Positions 42,778-51,178 of a stretch of 64,000 nucleotides of DNA are shown piece by piece. The number at the start of each line of letters is the position of its first letter. The stretch's first letter is position 1. The notes beneath the pieces were generated by a model that was not told the origin of the DNA, did not search any database, and saw only the letters and a program-made list of their open reading frames with translations. This DNA is from Gammaproteobacteria bacterium (GTDB lineage: Bacteria; Pseudomonadota; Gammaproteobacteria; Steroidobacterales; GCA-2729495): contig VGVH01000001.1 of NCBI GenBank assembly GCA_016874095.1, forward strand, positions 124,001-188,000, given 5' to 3'. Made by a program: the position numbers and the translations under genes.

Positions 42778-43529
42778 GCGAACCGGCGCGCAGCGTGCTG
42801 ATCGTCGACGACGAGGGACCGGCCCGCGCGCGGCTGCGGCAGCTGATCGAGGACATCGGCGACTGGCACATCGCCGGCGAAGCCGTCCACGGCCGCCAGG
42901 CTCTCGACCTCTGCAACAGCCTCGATCCGGATGTCGTGCTGCTCGATATCCGCATGCCCGAGATGGACGGCTTGCAGGTGGCTCGTCATCTCACCGGTCT
43001 CGCCGATGGACCGGCGGTCATTTTCACGACGGCCTACAGCGACTACGCGATCCAGGCCTTCGAAGCCCAGGCGATCGGCTACGTGGTCAAGCCGGTCCGG
43101 CGCGAGCGGCTGGAACGTGCGCTGCAGCAAGCGGTGCGCCTGACCCGGGGCGACATGGCAGCTCTGGCCGCGGCTGGCGCCCAACCCGGGGCACGCAGCC
43201 AGATCTGCGTGAAAAAAACCAAGGGACTTCGGCTGGTGCCGATAGCCGAGATCGTCGCTTTCCAGGCAGCCCAGAAATACGTGACGCTGACGCTAGCCGA
43301 CGGCGAGGAAGTCATCGACGAAACCCTGAAGGACCTCGAAGCGGAATTCGCCGACCAGTTCGTGCGGATCCACCGCAATACGCTGGTCGCCGTGCGCAGC
43401 ATCCAGCGGATCGAGACCACCGAGGACGGGCGCTCGTTCGCCTGGATCGGGCACCACAGCGATCCGCTGCCGGTCAGCCGCCGGCTCGTCGCGGATTTGA
43501 AACGCCGCCTGGTGAGCCGCGCCGGCTGA
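42774..43529 (+). CDS. LytTR response regulator (AlgR-like)
   Basis: A 251-residue response regulator. The receiver domain has acidic VDDEGPAR, phosphoacceptor Asp in VVLLDIRMPEMDG (about residue 57) and KPVRRERLERAL. The C-terminal LytTR DNA-binding domain is about 145-245 (VKKTKGLRLVPIAEI, FVRIHRNTLV). AlgR controls alginate, pili and other surface traits in Pseudomonas; the targets here are unknown. The GTG start overlaps the kinase stop. Confidence 0.9.
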   Translation: MSEPARSVLIVDDEGPARARLRQLIEDIGDWHIAGEAVHGRQALDLCNSLDPDVVLLDIRMPEMDGLQVARHLTGLADGPAVIFTTAYSDYAIQAFEAQAIGYVVKPVRRERLERALQQAVRLTRGDMAALAAAGAQPGARSQICVKKTKGLRLVPIAEIVAFQAAQKYVTLTLADGEEVIDETLKDLEAEFADQFVRIHRNTLVAVRSIQRIETTEDGRSFAWIGHHSDPLPVSRRLVADLKRRLVSRAG

Positions 43530-43591
43530 CACGACGCGTCCGCCGCCACGCACCGTGGCAGAATGGCGCCAACCCCGCGCCCCTGCCGCCC

Positions 43592-44584
43592 ATGACCGAC
43601 ACCGCGCCCGCAGCGTCTCCAGTTACCCGACACCCGCGCCGTGCCACGCTGGCTCTGGTGGCTGCGCTGGTCGCGCTCGCTATTGCCGTTGCCAACTGGC
43701 TGGCAGGAGCCGACAGGGAACACGACCGGCCGCAGGCTGCAGAGATCGCGAAACTGCAGCAGGCACTGCAGGCGCTGGACCGCCGCGTGGAGGATGGCCG
43801 CAGCGACGACACGGTCGCGGAACCGCTGGCGGCCCGGCTCGACCGGATCGAGGACACGATCGCCCGCATGCCAGGTGGCGGTGAAGCTCGCTTCCTGCGG
43901 GCGGCCGAACAGGCCGAGGAATACCTGCGGGCCGCGAACGCCCGCGAAAACCTCGCGGGCGACACGGCCGGCGCACTCGTGGCTCTGTCACTCGCTGACG
44001 CCCATCTGCAGGCAACCGGCGACCCACGATTCGCCGCGGTCCGCCGGTTGATCGCGCAGGAACAGGCGGCATTGCGCGCCGTGCCAACCGTGGACAGCGA
44101 GGGACTTGCGCTGCGGCTGGACTCGCTTGCGCAGGCACTTCCTGCGCTGCCGCGAAAGCAGTCGGCACCGGCTTCGTTCCGGGCAGAATCCGGCACCGTG
44201 GACGAGTCACTCGCCGGCCTCGATCGCGCACGCGCGGCCGTGTCGCGGGCGTTTTCGAGCATCGTCACGATCCGTCGCACTCCCGAACCGGCCGCAACCC
44301 TGCTGCCGGACGAAGCAGCCACAGTGCTCGTCCGCAGCCTCGAGCTGGAATTGCAGATCGCGCGCCTGAGCCTGTTGCGCGGCGAAGCCGCGGGTTTTCG
44401 CGCGGCGCTGGCAGCCACGCGGCGGGGCATCGTTCAATACCTCGATACAGGCAATGCCGGCGTCATCAGCGCGCTCGATGAGCTGGACAGGATCGCAGCC
44501 ACCCCGCTGCCCGAGCAGCTGCCGGACATCTCCGGCTCGCTGGCGGCCATGGTACGGCTGCGGGAAAGCGGCGACCAGCGATGA
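43592..44584 (+). CDS. hemX: HemX-like membrane protein
   Basis: A 330-residue protein with one N-terminal transmembrane helix (TLALVAALVALAIAVANWLAG), a coiled coil (EIAKLQQALQALDRRVEDG) and a helical periplasmic domain. This is the HemX family, annotated as uroporphyrinogen-III methyltransferase-like but lacking the catalytic domain. It usually lies after hemC-hemD; here it follows the algR-like gene directly. Its stop overlaps the hemY start. Confidence 0.83.
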   Translation: MTDTAPAASPVTRHPRRATLALVAALVALAIAVANWLAGADREHDRPQAAEIAKLQQALQALDRRVEDGRSDDTVAEPLAARLDRIEDTIARMPGGGEARFLRAAEQAEEYLRAANARENLAGDTAGALVALSLADAHLQATGDPRFAAVRRLIAQEQAALRAVPTVDSEGLALRLDSLAQALPALPRKQSAPASFRAESGTVDESLAGLDRARAAVSRAFSSIVTIRRTPEPAATLLPDEAATVLVRSLELELQIARLSLLRGEAAGFRAALAATRRGIVQYLDTGNAGVISALDELDRIAATPLPEQLPDISGSLAAMVRLRESGDQR

Positions 44585-45771
44585 AAACCGGCGTATTGCT
44601 CGTTGTCGTCCTGGCACTCGGCGCCCTGGCCGGGCATTTCCTGCTGGAAGACAACGGCTACGTGCTGGTGAGTTTTCGCGGCGTGGTGGCAGAGATGTCG
44701 GTGCCGGTCGCGGTTTTCCTCCTGGTGCTGGCCTACCTCGCTGTCCGTTTCGCGGCCTGGCTGTGGCGGGTCCCGCGGGAGCTGGGCGAGGCGACCGCGC
44801 GGGCCCGGGTGAGATGGGCTGGTCGCCAGGCAACCCGCGGCTACATCGCGATTGCGGAGGGCAAGCTCGCCCATGGCGAGCGCCTCCTGACGCGCGGCGC
44901 CCGTCGCAGTGGCGCACCCCTGATGAATTACCTCGCGGCCGCGCGCCTGGCGCACCAGCAGAACGACGCCTCGCGCCGCGATGGCTGGCTTGCACTGGCC
45001 GCGCAGCAGGAGCCGGCGGCTCAGGACGCCGTCTTGCTGGCCAAGGCGGAAATGCAGATGGACGACCAGGCATTCGACGCCGCGCTCGACACTCTGACCC
45101 AGGTACGGGAACGCAATCCGAAGCACCTGCAGGCATTGAAGCTGCTCGCGGCCCTGCACTGGCGGCGCCAGGACTGGCGCGCACTGGTAGCGCTGTTGCC
45201 GACGTTGCGTTCCATGCCACCGCTCCCGGTGGAAAAGCTCAATCGCTGGACGGGCGACGCGTTCGCGGGACTGCTCGACGATCCGACCCTGGACGAACGC
45301 GCCGTCGGCGCGCTCTGGGACGAAGTGCCGAAGGGCCAGCGCGGCGATCCCCGGCTGGTGCTCGCCCGCGCCCGCGCCCTGGCAAGGTGCGGGGCGGTAT
45401 CGTTCGCCGAGAACGAAATCCGCCGAACGCTGGGCGATACCTGGGACCCCGGCCTCATCCGTTTCTACGGCGAACTGCAACTGCCCGAGGTTTCCCAGCA
45501 GCTCAAGAATGCCGAGGCGTTCCTGAAGGAACGGCCAGAGGATCCCGACCTGCTGCTGACCGTCGGGCGGCTGTCCTACCGCAACCAGCTCTGGGGCAAG
45601 GCGCGCAGTTACCTCGAGAAGAGCCTGGCAATAAGGCCATCCGCGGAGACCTGGGAGGCCCTGGGGCAGCTTTTCCAGCGCATCGACGACAGGGACAGCG
45701 CGGCCCGCGCCTTCCAGCGCGGGCTGGCGCTCGGCAATGGCAGCGGCCGGGCCCTGCAGCGGGCCGGCTGA
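44581..45771 (+). CDS. hemY: HemY-like TPR membrane protein
   Basis: A 396-residue protein with two N-terminal transmembrane helices (LLVVVLALGALAGHFLL; VAVFLLVLAYLAVRF), then the HemY_N region and tetratricopeptide repeats (FDAALDTLTQVRERNPKHLQAL and several more). It belongs to the proteobacterial HemY family, not the protoporphyrinogen oxidase of the same name. The role is thought to be in haem or envelope assembly but is unproven. It forms an operon with hemX. Confidence 0.85.
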   Translation: MKTGVLLVVVLALGALAGHFLLEDNGYVLVSFRGVVAEMSVPVAVFLLVLAYLAVRFAAWLWRVPRELGEATARARVRWAGRQATRGYIAIAEGKLAHGERLLTRGARRSGAPLMNYLAAARLAHQQNDASRRDGWLALAAQQEPAAQDAVLLAKAEMQMDDQAFDAALDTLTQVRERNPKHLQALKLLAALHWRRQDWRALVALLPTLRSMPPLPVEKLNRWTGDAFAGLLDDPTLDERAVGALWDEVPKGQRGDPRLVLARARALARCGAVSFAENEIRRTLGDTWDPGLIRFYGELQLPEVSQQLKNAEAFLKERPEDPDLLLTVGRLSYRNQLWGKARSYLEKSLAIRPSAETWEALGQLFQRIDDRDSAARAFQRGLALGNGSGRALQRAG

Positions 45772-45786
45772 GGGTCCCGTCGAGTC

Positions 45787-46428
45787 CTAGTTGGGGCGGC
45801 TGCGGCGGCTGCCCAGCCAGTCGATCAGCGGCTCCCACTGCTCCCAGTCGGGCCAGGCCAGGTATTCCGGCAGTTCGAACAGGCCCAGGCCGCGCGTGTA
45901 GGCACGGATGTAGTTCTGCGCCTCGCGGAACCTGGCGACATAGGGCGTCTTCAACCCGTCGAGGTATTCGTCGAGCTCGCCGGCGATCAGCGTGTTGTCC
46001 CGCACGCGGTTGCCGACGACGGCGATCCGCACTTCGCGGCGTTGCACCCGCCCGACCTCGCCCAGCTTGGCGAGGAACCCCGAGGCAGCCTCGATGTCGA
46101 TCGTGGACGGGAGCACCGGCACGATGACGGTCTCGGCGTGGCGCACCATCTCGGTCAGCTCGGCGCCGTGGGTGCGCGCGGGAGCGTCCATGATCACGAT
46201 GTCCGCATCGCGGGAAACGTGGCGCAGCCCGTTGCGGCTCGCGTCGATGCCCTCGATGACCGGCCGGCCCTCGGGACGCTTGGAAAGCCACTCGAGGCTG
46301 GAGTGCTGGGGATCGTAGTCCGCCAGCACAACCTTCTTGTCCTGAGTCGCGAAATAGCTCGCGAGGTTGGTGGCGATAGTGCTTTTCCCGCACCCGCCCT
46401 TGGCGTTCAACACCATGATGTGCCGCAT
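45787..46428 (-). CDS. ParA-family ATPase
   Basis: A 213-residue MinD/ParA-type ATPase with the deviant Walker A KGGCGKSTIATNLAS, switch I DYDPQHSSLEWL and Walker B ADIVIMDAPA. There is no ParB partner nearby, so chromosome partitioning is unlikely. Orphan forms position protein complexes or plasmid-like cargo. Divergent from dapF. Confidence 0.85.
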   Translation of the reverse strand: MRHIMVLNAKGGCGKSTIATNLASYFATQDKKVVLADYDPQHSSLEWLSKRPEGRPVIEGIDASRNGLRHVSRDADIVIMDAPARTHGAELTEMVRHAETVIVPVLPSTIDIEAASGFLAKLGEVGRVQRREVRIAVVGNRVRDNTLIAGELDEYLDGLKTPYVARFREAQNYIRAYTRGLGLFELPEYLAWPDWEQWEPLIDWLGSRRSRPN

Positions 46429-46610
46429 CGTCGTTCTTCCTGGTTTTGGGTCGGCGCCGGCAGCGATCCTGGCGGACCGCTGCAGTCGTTTTCGTTGTCG
46501 CTACCCGGCTCCGCATGCCGGGGGGGCTAAATTACCCAGCCGTCGTTCGCTTGTCCATGGCGATTGGTGGCCGCCGTTATAATCCGCCGCCAGAAGCGGA
46601 TGATTGCTGC

Positions 46611-47426
46611 ATGCGACTCGCCTTCACCAAGATGCACGGCCTCGGCAACGACTTCGTCGTTGCCCGCGGCAATGGCGCGCCGCCCGATGTGGAGGTAATC
46701 CGCGCGCTGGCCGATCGCCGGACAGGAATAGGCTTCGACCAGCTGCTTTGGCTGGAAAAGCCGCGAATTTCGGGTTCCGCCGTGTTCTACCGGGTTTTCA
46801 ACACGGACGGCAGCGAGGCCGAGCAGTGCGGGAACGGCGCCCGCTGCATCGCGCGCTTTCTGGGCGGCGCTCCGGGCGACTCCCTTCTGCTCGAGCACAG
46901 GACCGGCACGTCCCGCGCCCGCATCGAACGCGACGGACTCGTCGCCGTCGAGATTGCCGTCCCCCGGTTCGAGCCGGCATCGCTGCCTTTCGTAGCCGAC
47001 GCGCCGGCGGACTCCTACGACGTGAAGGTGGAGCGCCGGACTGTCGAACTCCGCGTGGTCTCGCTCGGCAACCCGCATGGCGTGCTCCGCGTCGACGACG
47101 TCGACGATGCGCCGGTGAGCGAACTCGGACCGCTGCTCGAGTCGCACGATCGTTTTCCAAACCGTGCTAACATCGGTTTCATGCAGGTGCTCGACCCGGA
47201 GCACATCCGGCTTCGCGTTTTCGAACGCGGCGTCGGCGAAACCCGGGCCTGCGGCACCGGCGCCTGCGCTGCGGTCGTGGTGGGCAAGCGTGCAGGCTGG
47301 CTGACGGAGCGGGTGATCGTCAGTCTTACCGGCGGAGAGCTGCTCGTCAGCTGGTCCGGCCCGGGCACTCCCGTCTGGCTCACCGGCGAAGCGGTCAAGG
47401 CTTTCGAGGGGACAGTCGAGATATGA
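46611..47426 (+). CDS. dapF: Diaminopimelate epimerase
   Basis: A 271-residue epimerase that converts LL- to meso-diaminopimelate for lysine and peptidoglycan. Both catalytic cysteines are present: EQCGNGARC (about residue 73) and RACGTGACAA (about 218). The start MRLAFTKMHGLGNDF is typical. A TATAAT lies at 46578-46583, about 28 bases before the ATG. DUF484 follows with a four-base overlap. Confidence 0.96.
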   Translation: MRLAFTKMHGLGNDFVVARGNGAPPDVEVIRALADRRTGIGFDQLLWLEKPRISGSAVFYRVFNTDGSEAEQCGNGARCIARFLGGAPGDSLLLEHRTGTSRARIERDGLVAVEIAVPRFEPASLPFVADAPADSYDVKVERRTVELRVVSLGNPHGVLRVDDVDDAPVSELGPLLESHDRFPNRANIGFMQVLDPEHIRLRVFERGVGETRACGTGACAAVVVGKRAGWLTERVIVSLTGGELLVSWSGPGTPVWLTGEAVKAFEGTVEI

Positions 47427-48121
47427 GCACAGTCAGCCAGCAGGTCGTCTATCCCGAAGTCTCCGAAGACACCATCGCCGACTACCTCAGGTCCCACCCC
47501 GATTTCTTCGAGCGCAACCTCCAGCTGCTGTCCGCATTGAAGCTCACGCACCGCACGACGGGCGGGGCGATTTCGCTCGTGGAGCGCCAGCTCGACGTCC
47601 TGAGACAGCGTAATGGCGCGGTCGAAGGCAAGCTGCACGAACTGGTCGAAGTCGCGCGCTCGAATGACAGGCTCGCCGGCCGCATCCATGCGCTGGCGCT
47701 GATGCTCATGCGCTCGAAGAGCCGCGAAAACGTCATCGATATCCTCGACGAGCAGCTGCGCGAGGGGTTCTCGGTCGACCAGGCGGCGCTGGTGCTGTTC
47801 GACAGCGTGCCGGGGCTGGTGCAGGGGCATTCCCGCTTCGTGACCATCGTGAACCGCGAAGACCCCGCGGTCGGTCCGTTCAAGTCCTTCCTGCAGAGCT
47901 CGGCGCCGCGATGCACCCGGGTGCGCGACGCGCAGCGCGACTTCCTGTTCGGCGCCGCCTCGACCATGCAGTCGATGGCGCTGGTGCCGATCGGGCCGCG
48001 CTCCGAATACGGCTTCGTCGCTATCGGCAGCCGCGATCCGGACCACTTCCAACCGGCGAAGAGCAGCGACTTCCTGCAGCGGCTCGGCGAACTGATCGCC
48101 TGCGCCCTGAGCCTGCACTGA
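47423..48121 (+). CDS. DUF484 family protein
   Basis: A 232-residue GAF-like protein of the DUF484 family, which almost always stands between dapF and xerC in gammaproteobacteria. Visible marks are VADYL-type IADYLRSHPDFFERN near the start, then SLVERQLDVLRQRN and a C-terminal GAF-like half ending FLQRLGELIACAL. Function is unknown. Confidence 0.9.
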   Translation: MSTVSQQVVYPEVSEDTIADYLRSHPDFFERNLQLLSALKLTHRTTGGAISLVERQLDVLRQRNGAVEGKLHELVEVARSNDRLAGRIHALALMLMRSKSRENVIDILDEQLREGFSVDQAALVLFDSVPGLVQGHSRFVTIVNREDPAVGPFKSFLQSSAPRCTRVRDAQRDFLFGAASTMQSMALVPIGPRSEYGFVAIGSRDPDHFQPAKSSDFLQRLGELIACALSLH

Positions 48122-48138
48122 CGGAGCAAGGGCGGCCC

Positions 48139-49065
48139 GTGGCCTCGCCTGCGGCGATGCGGGACGGCGAGTGGCAGCAGGCCGAGCGCTTCCTCGATCA
48201 TCTCGCCCACGTCCGCCGCCTTTCCGTCCACACGGTCGTGAGCTACCGCCGCGACCTCACCTGCCTCGCCGAGTTCTGCGCGAAGGAAAAGATCAGCCGC
48301 TGGTCTGATCTGCGCAACCATCACCTGCGTCGCTACGCCGCCAAGAGCCACGGCGGCGGGTTGAATCCGTCCAGCGTGCAGCGCCGGCTGTCTGGAGCGC
48401 GCAGTTTCCTCAAGTACCTTGTCAAGGAAGGCACGATCGAGCTGAACCCGGCCGTCGGCGTCTCGGCCCCGCGCGCCGCGCGACGCCTGCCGACGACGCT
48501 GGACGTCGACCAGATGGCGAGCCTGCTCAAGATCGACGGCGACGATGCGGTCACCGTCCGCGACCGGGCCATGCTCGAACTGCTGTACTCCTCGGGTCTG
48601 CGTCTCGGCGAGCTGACGGGTCTCGACCTGGCGGACGTGGACCTGAGCGACGGTGTGGTGCGGGTCACCGGCAAGGGGCGCCGCACCCGGCTGGTTCCCG
48701 TCGGCAGGCAGGCACGCGAAGCACTGAAACGCTGGTTGCGCCTGCGGGCCAACCTGGCCGACGTCGAGAAAGCTGCCTTCTTCATCGGCGTGCGCGGCGA
48801 ACGCATCAGTCCGCGGTCGGTGCAGGCGCGGGTCAACCACTGGGCAAAGCGCTCGGGGCTCGGGCTGCGGGTGCATCCGCACCTGTTCCGGCACAGTTTC
48901 GCGACCCATGTGCTCGAGTCCAGCGGCGACCTGCGCGGCGTACAGGAGATGCTCGGTCACACCAACATCAGCACGACGCAGATCTACACGCACCTGGATT
49001 TCCAGCACCTGGCCCAGGTCTATGACAAGGCGCATCCGCGCGCCAGGCGGCGACGCAAGGGTTAG
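48139..49065 (+). CDS. xerC: Tyrosine recombinase XerC
   Basis: A 308-residue tyrosine recombinase that with XerD resolves chromosome dimers at dif. The N-terminal SAM-like domain has [13 protein letters not shown]. The catalytic set is complete: Arg in SSGLRLGEL, Lys in TGKGRRTR, HxxR in HLFRHSF, His in LGHTNIS and the Tyr nucleophile in IYTHLD. It starts with GTG 48139, with AAGGG upstream. Its place after dapF-DUF484 marks it as the housekeeping gene, not a mobile integrase. Confidence 0.94.
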   Translation: MASPAAMRDGEWQQAERFLDHLAHVRRLSVHTVVSYRRDLTCLAEFCAKEKISRWSDLRNHHLRRYAAKSHGGGLNPSSVQRRLSGARSFLKYLVKEGTIELNPAVGVSAPRAARRLPTTLDVDQMASLLKIDGDDAVTVRDRAMLELLYSSGLRLGELTGLDLADVDLSDGVVRVTGKGRRTRLVPVGRQAREALKRWLRLRANLADVEKAAFFIGVRGERISPRSVQARVNHWAKRSGLGLRVHPHLFRHSFATHVLESSGDLRGVQEMLGHTNISTTQIYTHLDFQHLAQVYDKAHPRARRRRKG

Positions 49066-49140
49066 CGGCGGCGCGAATTCCCTTTAAAATCTCCGCCCCG
49101 CCCCCAGATCGAACCGGCCAAGACCGGTCAGGCCCAGGAC

Positions 49141-49683
49141 ATGCAGCAATTCGACGGAACCACCATCGTCTCCGTCCGCCGTGGCGGCATCGTCGCCATC
49201 GGCGGCGACGGCCAGGTGACGATGGGCAACACGGTGGTGAAGGCCAACGCCCGCAAGGTGCGCAGGCTTGCCGAAGGCAAGGTCATCGCGGGCTTTGCCG
49301 GCGGAACGGCCGATGCCTTCACGCTGTTCGAGCTTTTCGAGGCCAAGCTCACCCAGTACGGCAACCTGAGCCGCGCAGCGATCGAGCTCGCCAAGGACTG
49401 GCGCAGCGACCGGCGCCTGCGCCGCCTCGAGGCGCTGCTGTGCGTGGCGGATGCGCAGAAATCACTGATCGTCTCCGGCAACGGCGACGTGATCGAGCCC
49501 GAGGACGACCTGATGGCGATCGGCTCCGGCGGCCCGTTCGCTCAGGCGGCGGCCCGTGCCCTGCTCGACGACACGGCGCTCGGCGCGGCCGACATCGTGC
49601 GCCGCTCGCTCGGCATCGCAGCGCGCATCTGCATCTATACCAACGACAACATCACCATCGAGACGCTGCCGGAAGGCGGCTGA
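49141..49683 (+). CDS. hslV: HslV (ClpQ) protease subunit
   Basis: A 180-residue proteasome-like peptidase. The mature N-terminal threonine is probably the first Thr in [12 protein letters not shown]. Family marks are [22 protein letters not shown] and [20 protein letters not shown]. It forms the ATP-dependent HslUV protease. hslU starts five bases later. Confidence 0.96.
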   Translation: MQQFDGTTIVSVRRGGIVAIGGDGQVTMGNTVVKANARKVRRLAEGKVIAGFAGGTADAFTLFELFEAKLTQYGNLSRAAIELAKDWRSDRRLRRLEALLCVADAQKSLIVSGNGDVIEPEDDLMAIGSGGPFAQAAARALLDDTALGAADIVRRSLGIAARICIYTNDNITIETLPEGG

Positions 49684-49688
49684 ACCCC

Positions 49689-51026
49689 ATGTCGATGACC
49701 CCGCGCGAGATCGTCCAGGAACTGGACAAGCACATCGTCGGCCAGGATGCCGCGAAACGGGCGGTGGCGATTGCGCTGCGCAACCGCTGGCGGCGCATGC
49801 AGGTCGCCGAGCCCCTGCGCGGCGAGATCACGCCCAAGAACATCCTCATGATCGGACCGACCGGTGTCGGCAAAACGGAGATTGCCCGGCGCCTCGCCAA
49901 GCTGGCGAATGCGCCGTTCCTCAAGGTCGAGGCCACCAAGTTCACGGAGGTCGGCTACGTCGGGCGCGATGTCGACAGCATCGTCCGCGACCTGATGGAG
50001 GCGGCGGTAAAGCTCGCGCGGGAGACGGAAACGACCCGGGTGAAGCACCGGGCAGAGGACGCCGCTGAGGAACGGATACTCGACGCGCTGCTGCCGCCGC
50101 CGGCGAGCGGCTTCGGCTTCAGCGGCCAGCCGGCACAGGAACCGCGCGACGGCGACACGCGACAGAAATTCCGCAAGATGCTCCGCGAAGGCAGGCTCGA
50201 CGAGAAGGAGATCGAGATCGAAGTGCGCGCCATGACGCTGGGCGTCGAGATCATGGCGCCGCCCGGCATGGAGGAAATGACCAGCCAGCTGCAGAGCCTG
50301 TTCCAGAACATGGGGAACCAGCGGAAGAAAACCCGCAAGGTGAAAGTCTCCGAAGCGAAGAAGCTGCTCCTCGAGGAGGAGGCGGCACGCCTCATCAACG
50401 ACGACGAGCTGAAGCAGGCGGCGCTCGCCAACGTCGAGCAGAACGGCATCGTGTTCATCGACGAGATCGACAAGGTTGCCCGCCGCAGCGAGACAGTGGG
50501 TGCCGACGTTTCGCGCGAGGGCGTTCAGCGTGACCTGCTGCCGCTGGTCGAGGGCTGCACGGTCACGACGAAATACGGTTCCGTCCGCACCGATCACATC
50601 CTGTTCATCGCCTCCGGCGCGTTCCACGCAGCGAAGCCGTCGGACCTCATTCCGGAGTTGCAGGGACGTTTTCCGATCCGGGTCGAGCTCGACTCGCTGA
50701 CAGCCGCCGATTTCGAGCGCATCCTCACCGAACCGGATGGCTCGCTGTGCACGCAGTACCGCGCCCTGCTCGCAACGGAAAACGTGCAGCTGTCCTTCGA
50801 ACCGTCCGGGGTGCGCCGGCTCGCCGAAATCGCTCACCAGGCCAACCAGCAGATGGAAAACATCGGCGCGCGCCGGCTTCACACCGTGCTCGAGCGGCTG
50901 CTGGAGGCCATGTCCTTCGAGGCCGCCGACCGCGGCGGCCAGGTCATCGCGGTGGACGGGGCCTACGTGGACCAGCACCTGGCTGCACTCGCGAAGAACG
51001 AGGACCTTTCGCGCTACATCCTCTGA
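49689..51026 (+). CDS. hslU: HslU (ClpY) ATPase subunit
   Basis: A 445-residue AAA+ unfoldase. Walker A is GPTGVGKTE (about residue 58), then the pore loop EVGYVGRDV, an intermediate domain (about 110-240), Walker [11 protein letters not shown] and a C-terminal tail ending DLSRYIL, which docks into HslV. The ATG at 49689 gives the normal length. Confidence 0.96.
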   Translation: MSMTPREIVQELDKHIVGQDAAKRAVAIALRNRWRRMQVAEPLRGEITPKNILMIGPTGVGKTEIARRLAKLANAPFLKVEATKFTEVGYVGRDVDSIVRDLMEAAVKLARETETTRVKHRAEDAAEERILDALLPPPASGFGFSGQPAQEPRDGDTRQKFRKMLREGRLDEKEIEIEVRAMTLGVEIMAPPGMEEMTSQLQSLFQNMGNQRKKTRKVKVSEAKKLLLEEEAARLINDDELKQAALANVEQNGIVFIDEIDKVARRSETVGADVSREGVQRDLLPLVEGCTVTTKYGSVRTDHILFIASGAFHAAKPSDLIPELQGRFPIRVELDSLTAADFERILTEPDGSLCTQYRALLATENVQLSFEPSGVRRLAEIAHQANQQMENIGARRLHTVLERLLEAMSFEAADRGGQVIAVDGAYVDQHLAALAKNEDLSRYIL

Positions 51027-51070
51027 CCGGTGGGCGGGCGGCGCTGCTCTGGCGCCGGTGCGGGATCGGG

Positions 51071-51151
51071 ATCAGACTGAAGAGCGCGGGCGGTCCTGGT
51101 GAGGAGTTAAAAAACCGACGAGCCAGGACCGCCCGCGCCCTTCAGTCTGAT
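51071..51151. repeat. Long hairpin 1 (shared loop motif)
   Basis: Arms 51071-51099 and 51123-51151 (29 bases) are complementary except for one A/C pair at 51083. The loop is TGAGGAGTTAAAAAACCGAC plus GAG. Hairpin 2 has an unrelated stem but nearly the same loop. It lies 45 bases after hslU and 28 bases before the UbiD-like gene. No T-run follows, so it is not a standard terminator. Confidence 0.8.
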
Positions 51152-51178
51152 CGTCAGCGCCCGAACCGGAGTACCACC

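Noticed and set aside
44581-45771. Protoporphyrinogen oxidase HemY
   Set aside because: The protein has two N-terminal membrane helices and TPR units, with no FAD-binding motif; it is the unrelated proteobacterial HemY.
45787-46428. Chromosome partition locus (parAB)
   Set aside because: No parB, parS-like repeats or replication genes are adjacent; this is an orphan ParA-type ATPase.
51071-51151. Treating hairpin 1 as an ordinary hslU terminator
   Set aside because: No T-run follows on either strand, the stem is unusually long, and the loop is shared with other hairpins.
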